Assembly: GCA_963846475.1 (NCBI GenBank)
Contig: CAWJVZ010000004.1
Coordinates: 1,798,001 to 1,862,000 of the forward strand
Direction: 5' to 3'
Origin: DASWJZ01 sp963846475
GTDB taxonomy: Bacteria > Pseudomonadota > Alphaproteobacteria > Rhizobiales > Afifellaceae
Length of the DNA stretch: 64,000 nt
This document shows positions 37,139 through 45,010 of this stretch, one piece after another; position 1 is the first letter of the stretch; each line of letters opens with the position of its first letter. The position numbers and the translations under genes were made by a program. The notes beneath the pieces were generated by a model. That model was given only the letters and a program-made list of their open reading frames with translations, was not told the DNA's origin and made no database searches.

Positions 37139-38391
37139 GGCGACCCCAGCGCGCGAAGCGCCTTGGCGTAAAAATCCGGCGCGCCGAAATTGCCGCTCTT
37201 CAGCGCCAGGCGGAGCGGCCGCGGCCCTTCGCTGGCGAGCGCCGGAACGCCGGGATCGATCTCCGGGCCGATGCGGAAATGGTCGAGGCCGAGGGCCGTG
37301 ACGACGGCGCCGGACGTCTCGCCGCCGCCGACGACGATGCGCGTCGCCCCCGCCGCGACGAGACCCTCCGCCAGCGCGCCGAAGAATCTCTCGATCGCCT
37401 CCGCCACCTTGTCGCGGCCGTGGCGCGCCTGGGCTGCCTTCACTACGTCCGGCTCCGCCGTGGAATAGACGATCGCGGTTTTCGGCCAATGCTGCTTCAC
37501 GAAGGCGAGCGCGCCGTCGACCGTGAGCGAGCCGTCCAACAGGCGGTCGGGACTGACCGCAAGGCCCGGATGGTTCTGCAGGTAATTCGCTACCTGCGTC
37601 ATCGATGCCGAGGAGCAGGAGCCGGAAATAACGGTGCCCGGCCCGCTCATCGGCGTGAAGCCCGACCCTTCTCCAGCGAGGAGGCCGGCGCGGCGGAAAT
37701 TTTCCGGCAGGCCGAGGGCGATGCCGGAGCCGCCGGTGACGAGCTTTGCGCCGTCCAGGGCGGCGCCGATCGCCAGGAGATCGTCATCGGTGATGGCGTC
37801 GACCACGGCGAGACGCCGGCCGGCGGCGGCCTCGGCATCGAGCGCGGCGGCAATTGCCGAGCTCCCGTGGCGGACGACGGAATAGGGCACGAGCCCGACA
37901 TCGCCGCGCGTCTGCAGGCGGAGCCAGCGCCGGATGTCCGGATCCGTCATCGGATTGAGCGGATGGTTCTGCATGCCGGATTCGCTGAGCAGCCGGCCGC
38001 CGACGAAGAGGTGGCCCATGTAGAGCGTGCGTCCCGTCGCCGGGAAGACGGGGCAGACCACCGCGACCCGCGCGTCCAGCGCGTCGAGAAGCGCCTCGGC
38101 GACCGGGCCGATATTGCCCTGCGGGGTGGAATCGAAGGTCGAGCAGTATTTGAACAGGAATTGCCGGCAGCCCTGCGCCTGCAGCCAGTCTAAGGCGGCG
38201 AGCGACTGCGCCACTGCGTCGACCGGGGCGATCGAGCGCGTCTTCAGCGCGACGACCGCCGCCTCGCAGTCCGGCGCGTCGCCGGATGCCGGCACGCCGA
38301 CGAACTGGATCGTCGCCATCCCGCCCTTCGCCAAGGTGTTGGCGAGGTCGCTCGCGCCGGTGAAATCGTCGGCGATGCAGCCGAGCAGCAT
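37135..38391 (-). CDS. otnK: 3-oxo-tetronate kinase (four-carbon acid sugar kinase family)
   Basis: 418 residues. ATG at 38391 with GGGAGGGG upstream gives LLGCIADDFTGASDLANTLA, the DUF1537 N-terminal motif. KYCSTFDSTPQGNIGPV and the C-terminal nucleotide-binding region VVGGGETSGAVVTALG are conserved. It phosphorylates a 3-oxo-tetronate (from threonate or erythronate) at C4 with ATP. Lies between the ABC permease gene and otnC, so uptake and breakdown are co-transcribed. A dehydrogenase to make the 3-oxo acid (LtnD type) is absent from the window. Confidence 0.92.
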   Translation of the reverse strand: MLLGCIADDFTGASDLANTLAKGGMATIQFVGVPASGDAPDCEAAVVALKTRSIAPVDAVAQSLAALDWLQAQGCRQFLFKYCSTFDSTPQGNIGPVAEALLDALDARVAVVCPVFPATGRTLYMGHLFVGGRLLSESGMQNHPLNPMTDPDIRRWLRLQTRGDVGLVPYSVVRHGSSAIAAALDAEAAAGRRLAVVDAITDDDLLAIGAALDGAKLVTGGSGIALGLPENFRRAGLLAGEGSGFTPMSGPGTVISGSCSSASMTQVANYLQNHPGLAVSPDRLLDGSLTVDGALAFVKQHWPKTAIVYSTAEPDVVKAAQARHGRDKVAEAIERFFGALAEGLVAAGATRIVVGGGETSGAVVTALGLDHFRIGPEIDPGVPALASEGPRPLRLALKSGNFGAPDFYAKALRALGSP

Positions 38392-38407
38392 GGCCCCTCC
38401 CCTGGCG

Positions 38408-39409
38408 CTAGCGCGCGGCACGCCCGCTGACGAGGCGCTCGACCAGCAGCGCCAGGATGATAATCCCGCCGATCGCCGAGCCTTGCCAGAACGGCGAGAC
38501 GCCCATCAGGTTGAGGCCGTTGCGGATCATCACCATGATGAGCACGCCGATCAGCGTGCCGATGATGGAGCCGCGCCCGCCGAACAGGCTGGCGCCGCCG
38601 ATCACCACCGCGGCGATGGCGTCGAGCTCCATCGCCGTGCCGGTCAGCGGGTCGACGGAGAGGATCTGCGCGATGGAAAAGGTGACGGCGACCGCGGCGA
38701 GCGCGCCCGACACGACATAGGGAAGGACGCTGTAGAAGAGCACGCTGAGCCCCGCCGCGCGCGCCGCCTCCTTGTTGGAGCCGATGGCGTAGATCGTCCG
38801 GCCGCCCTTCGTATAGGTGAGGTAGGCCCAGGCGAGGATGTAGACGAGGCCGAGGAAGAGGACGTTGGTCGGGACGCCGAGCACTGTCGTGTAGACGATG
38901 TTCGACAGTTCTGAGGGAATGGTCGAGATCGCCGTCTGCCCGGACAGGATGTAGGCGAGGCTGCGGCCGATCGCCATCACGCCGAGCGTGACAACGAAGG
39001 CGGCGAGGCCGAAATAGGCGATCAGCATGCCGGAGAAGAGGCCGATGCCGGCGCCGGCAAGCACCGCGATGAGCATCGATTCGGGGATGCCGAAGCGCTG
39101 CATCGCCAGGCCGAATATCACGCCGGTGAGGCCCGCCACCGAGCCGACGGAAAGGTCGATGCCGCCGGTCAGGATCACGAAGGTCATGCCGACCGCGACG
39201 ATGCCGATGACCACCGACTGGTCGAGAATGTTGAGGATGTTGTTCTGCGTCAGGAAGTAAGGCGACATGAACGACAGGCCGATGGCGATCAGCAAGGCCA
39301 GGCCAAGCATGCGCACTTCCAGCCGCTTGGTCAGGCGGCTGGCGATCGACTGCCGGGGCGGCGGAGCGGCGGCGGCCTGGGGGCTGCTCCGGTTGTGGGC
39401 GGCATCCAT
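38408..39409 (-). CDS. Ribose-type ABC transporter permease
   Basis: 333 residues with about ten membrane helices, RbsC/BPD_transp_2 family. The signature MTFVILTGGIDLSVGSVAGL and the cytosolic coupling loop YAIGSNKEAARAAGLSV are present, followed by AAVVIGGASLFGGRGSIIGT. A polar N-terminal tail of about 30 residues precedes the first helix. It forms the homodimeric channel with the ATPase immediately upstream, whose stop codon overlaps its start. Confidence 0.93.
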   Translation of the reverse strand: MDAAHNRSSPQAAAAPPPRQSIASRLTKRLEVRMLGLALLIAIGLSFMSPYFLTQNNILNILDQSVVIGIVAVGMTFVILTGGIDLSVGSVAGLTGVIFGLAMQRFGIPESMLIAVLAGAGIGLFSGMLIAYFGLAAFVVTLGVMAIGRSLAYILSGQTAISTIPSELSNIVYTTVLGVPTNVLFLGLVYILAWAYLTYTKGGRTIYAIGSNKEAARAAGLSVLFYSVLPYVVSGALAAVAVTFSIAQILSVDPLTGTAMELDAIAAVVIGGASLFGGRGSIIGTLIGVLIMVMIRNGLNLMGVSPFWQGSAIGGIIILALLVERLVSGRAAR

Positions 39410-41289
39410 CAGGCGGCCTCGGTCAGTCCCTCGATGCGGCGGGCGATCGTCTCGGGCGCGGGGAGCGGGCCGCTACCGGGCACCGTCAGGCCGATCCAGC
39501 CGAAATCGTGGCCGCGGCGGCTCCGCATCGGCAGCAGGATGGTCGAGCGGCTGCCGTCGGGCTCGGCGACGAAGCGCGGCTCGCGCCGGTTCAGCGCCGC
39601 CGGGATGCGCGTCTCGTGGATGGTCTTCGCCTCGCCCGGCCGGAGCCCCGGATCGGCGGAGCGGTCGGCGACCACGCTGTTCAGGCAGATGAGCTGCTCG
39701 CCGTCGAGCAGCGTCCAGAACCCCGCGCCGCCGCAATCGGCGGTGAGTTGGGTCAGCACCTCGCTGTTGCGCCGCATCGAGGTGCGCGGCGCGGCAAGCA
39801 GCGTCAGCTTCTCCACGTCGAGGAGCCGGCTCGGCACGTCGGCGACGCTGTAGCCGTCGCTGACGACGACGACGCGCTCGCAGACGCCCAACAGCTCCTC
39901 GAAGTCCGACGAGATCAGCACGACTGCGACGCCGCGCTCGGAGATGTCGCGGAGGATCGCATAGATCGAGGCGCGCGTGCCGATGTCGACTCCCTTGGTC
40001 GGCTCGTCGAGGATGAGCACTTTCGGCTCCAGGAGCAGCCAGCGCGCGATGATGATCTTTTGCTGCATGCCGCCGGAGAAATTGAGCATGTTGGCGTCGA
40101 GGAGCCGCTCCCTGGGCAGGCCAAGGCTGGCGAGGAGGTCCTGCACCCTTTTCTCGCGCTTGCGGTAGCCGAGCCCGAAGCCGCGGTGCGCGCCGAGATG
40201 GGCGAGAAGCAGGTTTTCCTTCACCGACAGGTCCGGCACGATGTTCTGCACCCGGCGGTCCTCGGCGACGAACCCGATGCCCGCCCTCACCGCCTGCGCC
40301 GGCTTGCGCGGCGCGATCTCGCGGCCATCGAGGCGGATCACGCCGCCGCTGCGCGGGCGAAGGCCGAAGATCGCCTCCGCGGCCTCCGATCGCCCGGCCC
40401 CGACCAGCCCACCCAGCCCCAGGATCTCGCCGCGCCGCACCGCAAACGAGACATTGCGGACGGCGGGCGGCGTGCTCAGCCCTTCCACCTCGAAAATGAC
40501 GGGCGACGTGCTCGCTTCCCCGGCGAGGCCCGGCGTGGCGTAGATCGCGCCGATCTCCTGGCCGACCATGTGGCGGATGAGGTCGGCCTGGGTGAGCGTG
40601 GCGGTGTCGGTGGAGGCGACGACCGTGCGGCCCTCGCGCATGATCGTCACCAGGTCGGTGATGGCAAAGACCTCTTCCAGCCGATGCGACACGAAGACCA
40701 GCGTGCGGCCGCCGTCGCGGAGCTTCGTCATGATGTCGAACAGCCGCTCCACCTCGCTCGGGCTGAGCGACGCGGTCGGCTCGTCGAAGATGATGAGGTC
40801 GGCGTCGAGCGCCAGCGCCTTGGCGATCTCCACCAGCTGGCGCTGCGCGGCGGAGAGGCGGGCGACCTCCAGGTTGAGAGGCAGCGCGTGCTCATGGCCG
40901 AGATTCGCCAGGAGTTCTGATGCCCGCCGCCGCATCGAGGCATGCGACAGGAGGCCTTTTCGGCCGAGCTCGGGCAAGAAGATGTTCTCAAGCACCGACA
41001 GGTCGGGAGCGAGGCTGGTCTCCTGCATGACGATGGCGATGCCGGCGTCGAGCGCCTCGCGGGTGGAGCGGTGGTTGAGCGGCTTACCCTTGTAGACGAT
41101 CTCGCCGGAATCGCGCGTCACGTGCCCGGAAATGACCTTCGACAGCGTGGACTTGCCGGCGCCGTTGGCGCCGAGCAGGCCATGGATCTCGCCGGAACGG
41201 AGCTCCAGGCCGGCGCCCGCCAGCGCCCGCGTCCGGTCGAAGGTCTTGTCGACGTTCCTCGCGACGAGGATGGGCGGTCGGTCCGACAC
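39409..41289 (-). CDS. Ribose-type ABC transporter ATPase (RbsA-like) with extra C-terminal domain
   Basis: 626 residues; RbsA-type proteins usually have about 500. NBD1: Walker A GANGAGKSTLSKVI, signature LSAAQRQLVEIAKAL, Walker B LIIFDEPTASLS. NBD2: degenerate Walker A LVGAGRSEAAEAIF normal for this family, signature NFSGGMQQKIIIARWL, Walker B VLILDEPTKGVD. From about residue 499 a further 128 residues follow, including CGGAGFWTLLDGEQLICLN and DFGWIGLTVPGSG, with alternating strands that look like a small GAF-like sensor fold. The extension might gate ATP hydrolysis in response to a metabolite. The rest of the operon is permease, otnK and otnC. Confidence 0.92.
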   Translation of the reverse strand: MSDRPPILVARNVDKTFDRTRALAGAGLELRSGEIHGLLGANGAGKSTLSKVISGHVTRDSGEIVYKGKPLNHRSTREALDAGIAIVMQETSLAPDLSVLENIFLPELGRKGLLSHASMRRRASELLANLGHEHALPLNLEVARLSAAQRQLVEIAKALALDADLIIFDEPTASLSPSEVERLFDIMTKLRDGGRTLVFVSHRLEEVFAITDLVTIMREGRTVVASTDTATLTQADLIRHMVGQEIGAIYATPGLAGEASTSPVIFEVEGLSTPPAVRNVSFAVRRGEILGLGGLVGAGRSEAAEAIFGLRPRSGGVIRLDGREIAPRKPAQAVRAGIGFVAEDRRVQNIVPDLSVKENLLLAHLGAHRGFGLGYRKREKRVQDLLASLGLPRERLLDANMLNFSGGMQQKIIIARWLLLEPKVLILDEPTKGVDIGTRASIYAILRDISERGVAVVLISSDFEELLGVCERVVVVSDGYSVADVPSRLLDVEKLTLLAAPRTSMRRNSEVLTQLTADCGGAGFWTLLDGEQLICLNSVVADRSADPGLRPGEAKTIHETRIPAALNRREPRFVAEPDGSRSTILLPMRSRRGHDFGWIGLTVPGSGPLPAPETIARRIEGLTEAA

Positions 41290-41359
41290 TGGGCCCTTCG
41301 AAGCGCCTGTGGAATGCGAGAGGAGGCGGCCCGGCGAGGCCGGACCGCCGAGCGTCAGC

Positions 41360-42343
41360 CTACTGCATTTCGTTGGCGAAGACGGTCTCTTTCACCGTCG
41401 GCAGCAGCTCTTCGATATTCTCGCTGGTGACGACGAGGATGGGCACCAGAATCTCTTTCTCCGGCGTGCCGCCGTCGATGTGCTCGATCATCGCCTCCGC
41501 CGAGCGGACGCCCATCAGATAGGGCTGCTGCATGCCGGAGACGACGAGCTCGCCCGACTTCAGCAGCGGCACGAAATCCGGGATGCCGTCGAAGGCGGCG
41601 ACGAGAATCTCGCCGTCGCGGCGGCCCGCCTTGATGGCGCGGAGGGCGCCGATCGCCGGCTGGTCGGTCTGGATGAACATGCCGCGCATGTCCGGGTTGG
41701 CGGTGAGCATGTCCTGGGTGAACTTGAACGTCTCGTCCGCCGTGTAGGACTGCATCTGCTGCAGGCCGGCTTCCTTGGTGATGCCGGCGGCCGCGAGGGC
41801 GTCCTTAAAACCCTTGGTGCGGGCCTGGCCGTTCTTGCGCGCCTGCGAGATCGTCACCAGGCCGACCGAGCCGCCCTCCCAGCCTTTCGCCTTCATGGCC
41901 GCGGCGAGCGCCTCGCCGACGCCGTGCGCCCCCTCGTAATTGTCGGAGATGATGAAGGAGACGTATTCGCCGCTATTGGTGCCGATGTCGGCGACGACCA
42001 CCGGGATGTTGGCGTTCTGCGCCAGCTGCAGCACGCTCGGCGCCGTGGAGCTGTCGGTCGGCGAGATGATGATGCCGGCGACGCCGCGGGCGATCGCGTC
42101 CTGCGCGTTGCGGAGCTGCGTCTGCGCGTCGTTGTGCGAATCGAGCGCTTGGTAGGTGTAGCCCTTCTCCGTCGCGACGGATTCGATGCCCTTCGACAGA
42201 TAGCGCCAGAACGGCAGGTCGAGGCCGGGCGTGAGATAGACGATCTCCTTGTTCTGCGCCGCGGCCGGGCCGGCAGGCCCGAAGCCGAAGCCGAGCGCCA
42301 GAGCCGCGCCGGCGACCAGATGTACAAATGTCCGTCTCTGCAT
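41360..42343 (-). CDS. Periplasmic sugar/sugar-acid binding protein (ribose-type ABC importer)
   Basis: 327 residues from the ATG at 42343, with GGGAGGAAG upstream. Signal peptide with an Arg pair (QRRTFVHLVAGAALALGFG, ending PAAAQ). Peripla_BP_4 fold: LPFWRYLSKGIESVATEKGY, IARGVAGIIISPTDSSTAPS, VVVADIGTNSGEY. It delivers the substrate to the permease and ATPase next to it. Given otnK and otnC, threonate, erythronate or a related acid is the most likely ligand; this is inference from neighbours only. First gene of the transport operon. Confidence 0.93.
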   Translation of the reverse strand: MQRRTFVHLVAGAALALGFGFGPAGPAAAQNKEIVYLTPGLDLPFWRYLSKGIESVATEKGYTYQALDSHNDAQTQLRNAQDAIARGVAGIIISPTDSSTAPSVLQLAQNANIPVVVADIGTNSGEYVSFIISDNYEGAHGVGEALAAAMKAKGWEGGSVGLVTISQARKNGQARTKGFKDALAAAGITKEAGLQQMQSYTADETFKFTQDMLTANPDMRGMFIQTDQPAIGALRAIKAGRRDGEILVAAFDGIPDFVPLLKSGELVVSGMQQPYLMGVRSAEAMIEHIDGGTPEKEILVPILVVTSENIEELLPTVKETVFANEMQ

Positions 42344-42473
42344 TACTTCCTCCCGTTTTCGCCGCACGCGCGGCTGAACCTTTGAACGCCCCTCACCTCA
42401 CCGAAAAAACGCCTCCGGACAAGCGGGAAAATCATACCGGCTTGCTCCAGCGGCGAGACGAATATGCGCGTAA

Positions 42474-42690
42474 CCTCCCCTCGGGGGGAGGTCGAGACCG
42501 GCGTCAGCCGGTCCGGGAGGGGGCGCGGCGCTTGGGACGGGCGCAGCGCTCTCCCGAAAGGACCCCCTCCCGAGAATCCGGCCTCCGGCTCGGATTCTCG
42601 TGCCTCCCCGCACGAAGCGGGGTGTTCCCCGCTTCGGCACTCCTGATGGCGAAGTCGGGAACACCCGACTTCGCGTGGGGAGGCTACCGC
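42474..42690. repeat. Cluster of palindromes with a three-stem element
   Basis: Fills the gap upstream of the importer operon. Perfect stems include GACCGGC-GTCA-GCCGGTC (near 42500) and GAGAATCCG/CGGATTCTC (near 42571-42600). The main element, about 42604-42683, has outer stem GCCTCCCC/GGGGAGGC, hairpin GAAGCGGGG-TGTT-CCCCGCTTC (42614-42635), linker GGCACTCCTGATGGC and hairpin GAAGTCGGG-AACA-CCCGACTTC (42651-42672). Related elements lie at 53.7 and 53.9 kb. Confidence 0.85.
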
Positions 42691-43329
42691 TCACGCCGCG
42701 CCGCGGACCAAGCCTTCCCCGGTGTGGTGGAGACGGTTGAACTGGCCGTAGCTGTCGTCGAGCTCCAGCACGACGGAGCCTGACGCTCGCGTCGAGCCGC
42801 TGGCGATCTCGGCGATCTCGAACTCGATGCCGTTCGGCAGGTCGATGCGCACCCGGTGCTCTTCGCCGGTGGCGGGGCTGACGATCGGACGCCCGGAGGA
42901 TTCCAGCACGCCCGGAATGGATACCTTTGCGCGGCGGCTCTCGATGTCCACGTCGAGGTGGATGGGCTTGAAGAGCGGCGGGTGGACCGTGCTCGACATC
43001 GCCCGGTAGACCCACCAATGCGTCGCCGCTTCGCGGGTCTCGCCGCCCTCCAGGATGGTGAGGAGGGCCTTGCGCTGCGCCTCGTCGGCGCGCTCGTCGA
43101 TGACCGCCTGCATGTCGCCGCCGCCCTCGAACACCGCGCCGGGCCAGGCATAGAGGAGGGCGAAGCAGAGGCCGTCGAGCTGCACGTCGCCGAAATGGCC
43201 CTTGTCGATCCGCGCCATCTCCAGGCCGCGGCAATTGCCGTGCGTCGGCCGCAGCTCGAACTGGCAGGGGCAGCCGTAGTCGCAATTGCAATTACCGAAG
43301 GAGATGCCTTCAAGGTACCAGTCGACCAT
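42691..43329 (-). CDS. DUF1326 family protein
   Basis: 212 residues; ATG at 43329 follows GAGGGGAA. The N-terminus has a dense Cys motif, NCNCDYGCPCQFE (Cys14, 16, 20, 22), then GHFGDVQLDGLCFALLYAWPG and IDERADEAQRKALLTILEGG, the DUF1326 core. Cytosolic, all-beta prediction. The Cys cluster suggests metal binding. It is a paralogue of the protein at 44254-44898; the two flank a DUF2182 membrane protein, and the three are one operon. Confidence 0.9.
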   Translation of the reverse strand: MVDWYLEGISFGNCNCDYGCPCQFELRPTHGNCRGLEMARIDKGHFGDVQLDGLCFALLYAWPGAVFEGGGDMQAVIDERADEAQRKALLTILEGGETREAATHWWVYRAMSSTVHPPLFKPIHLDVDIESRRAKVSIPGVLESSGRPIVSPATGEEHRVRIDLPNGIEFEIAEIASGSTRASGSVVLELDDSYGQFNRLHHTGEGLVRGAA

Positions 43330-43360
43330 TTCCCCTCTCCCTCGGCTCCGGCGTTCGTCT

Positions 43361-44239
43361 TCAGGCAAACCACGATAGCGGCAGCGCGCCGCCGCCGACC
43401 AGCAACCCGAGCGCGACCAGGGCGACGCCGATCAGCGCCGAGGCGCGCCGGCCCTGCGGCAGCACCTTTTCGACGAAGACGACCAGCGTCAGCAGGAGCA
43501 TCCAGGCGAGGCTCATCACCCCGGCGGCGACAAGCACCGAAAACAGCGCCCAGCAGCAGCCGAGGCAGTAGGCGCCATGGCGAAGCCCCATGCCGAGGGC
43601 GCCGAGCCTGCCGTCGCGCCAGTGCTGCGCCACGAAGGCGAAGGGCGAGCGGCAATGGCTGAGGCAGATGCGCTTGGCCGGGGTGAACTGGTAGAGCCCG
43701 GCCACGACCAGCGTCGCGCCGAGCGCCAGCGGCGCCCAGGTTGCGCGATCCGCGGCGGCGAGGCCGGAGGCGATCTCGCTGCCGATTTGGACGAGGACGT
43801 AGACGAGGAGGCCGACGGCCGCCCAGACCAGGATGTAGCCGGCGCCGAAGATCCAGGTCGGGATGGCGGTCCCGCGCGCCCGCCGCGCCTGGGCGGCAGC
43901 AAAGATCAGGATCATCGGCGCGGCGGCCGGCAGCATCATCGCCGCCATCATGACCGTCCAGAGGACGAGGAAGATTGCCGCATGCTGAAGCGACCACCCG
44001 GCGGCCGACATGCCGCCCATCGCCATGCCACCCATGCCGGCCATGCCTTCGTGCATGCCGCCGCCGGCAACGGCGATCCCCATTGGCATGTCCATGCTGA
44101 CGGCCTGGTAGAGGGTCAGCGCCCAGGCGAGGGCCGTGAGCGCCAGGAGCGAAACGAGCAGGCCGAGGCGAGCGCGCGGCAGCAGCGCGGCCGGGCGGAG
44201 CCAGCCGGCGCGGTCGAGATCCCCGACGGGCCCGGGCAA
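43361..44239 (-). CDS. DUF2182 integral membrane protein (predicted metal-binding)
   Basis: 292 residues from a TTG at 44239, the first in-frame start after the preceding DUF1326 stop; GGCGGGGCGGCGGA lies upstream. Six to seven membrane helices. The first loop is Met/His-rich (AVAGGGMHEGMAGMGGMAMG), a copper-type look. RICLSHCRSPFAF and YCLGCCWALF carry the paired cysteines of the family. DUF2182 genes are frequently next to DUF1326 genes. A role in copper or other soft-metal handling at the inner membrane is plausible but not shown. Confidence 0.85.
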   Translation of the reverse strand: MPGPVGDLDRAGWLRPAALLPRARLGLLVSLLALTALAWALTLYQAVSMDMPMGIAVAGGGMHEGMAGMGGMAMGGMSAAGWSLQHAAIFLVLWTVMMAAMMLPAAAPMILIFAAAQARRARGTAIPTWIFGAGYILVWAAVGLLVYVLVQIGSEIASGLAAADRATWAPLALGATLVVAGLYQFTPAKRICLSHCRSPFAFVAQHWRDGRLGALGMGLRHGAYCLGCCWALFSVLVAAGVMSLAWMLLLTLVVFVEKVLPQGRRASALIGVALVALGLLVGGGALPLSWFA

Positions 44240-44253
44240 TCCGCCGCCCCGCC

Positions 44254-44898
44254 TCAGGCCGGACCGGGGCCGGTCCAGTCGAAGGGGATGTGCTTGCTGG
44301 ACCGGCTCTCGCCCGTCCAGTTGAAGCCGAACCCCTCCATGCGCGCCTCGGATGACACGCCCCAGGTGGCGACCTGGCCCGGCCCGACCTCCGAGCCCGG
44401 CGGGTTGAGCGTCTGCACGCGCTTGCCCGGCGGCGTGGTCGGACCGGTCAGCGCCTCCGCCCGCCCGACGACCCGGCCCGGTATGGCAACGCTCCAATAA
44501 GCGAGATCGTCGGCCACCCCGAATTCGATCGGCACGAACTCGATGCCGCGGAACTCGCCGATCGTGGCGGCGAAGCCGGCCGGCCAGCCGCCCGCCTCAC
44601 CCGCAAAAATCGCCTGCAGCGCCCGGCGCTGCCGCTCGTCGGCGCGCTCGTCGATGAACATGCCCATCCTGGCCTTCGCCTCGCCGGCCCACAGGTTGCC
44701 CTCGAAGGCGCCGAGCGCCAGCACATTGAGGCCGTCCAGCTTGACGTCGCCGTAGCGGCCCTCACGGACATGCCAGGCGAGCATGCCCTCGCAGGCGTTG
44801 TTCGTCGGCGCCTGGGCGAACTCGCACGGGCACGGGATGTCGCAGCTGCAGATGTCGAACCAATCGCCGGCCAGACGCCATTGCGGAATCGCGTTCAC
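44254..44898 (-). CDS. DUF1326 family protein (second copy)
   Basis: 214 residues from a GTG at 44898, with GGGAGGGC well placed upstream. Cys motif DICSCDIPCPCEFA (Cys17, 19, 23, 25), then EGRYGDVKLDGLNVLALGAF and IDERADERQRRALQAIF as in the copy at 42691. The C-terminal part with SSKHIPFDWTGPGP is specific to this subgroup. First gene of the DUF1326-DUF2182-DUF1326 operon. Confidence 0.9.
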   Translation of the reverse strand: MNAIPQWRLAGDWFDICSCDIPCPCEFAQAPTNNACEGMLAWHVREGRYGDVKLDGLNVLALGAFEGNLWAGEAKARMGMFIDERADERQRRALQAIFAGEAGGWPAGFAATIGEFRGIEFVPIEFGVADDLAYWSVAIPGRVVGRAEALTGPTTPPGKRVQTLNPPGSEVGPGQVATWGVSSEARMEGFGFNWTGESRSSKHIPFDWTGPGPA

Positions 44899-45010
44899 CG
44901 CTTGCCCTCCCACCTGGAGCCGATAGCCGGCTGCATTTTGGCGAGATTGCGCGTTCGCCGTCCCTGCGGCAAGGCCGCACAGTTTTGCCGCCGGAGCGCT
45001 CGCGGCGCCT

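Noticed and set aside
42369..42690. Short coding frames in the palindrome cluster
   Set aside because: They read through inverted repeats and have no start signals.
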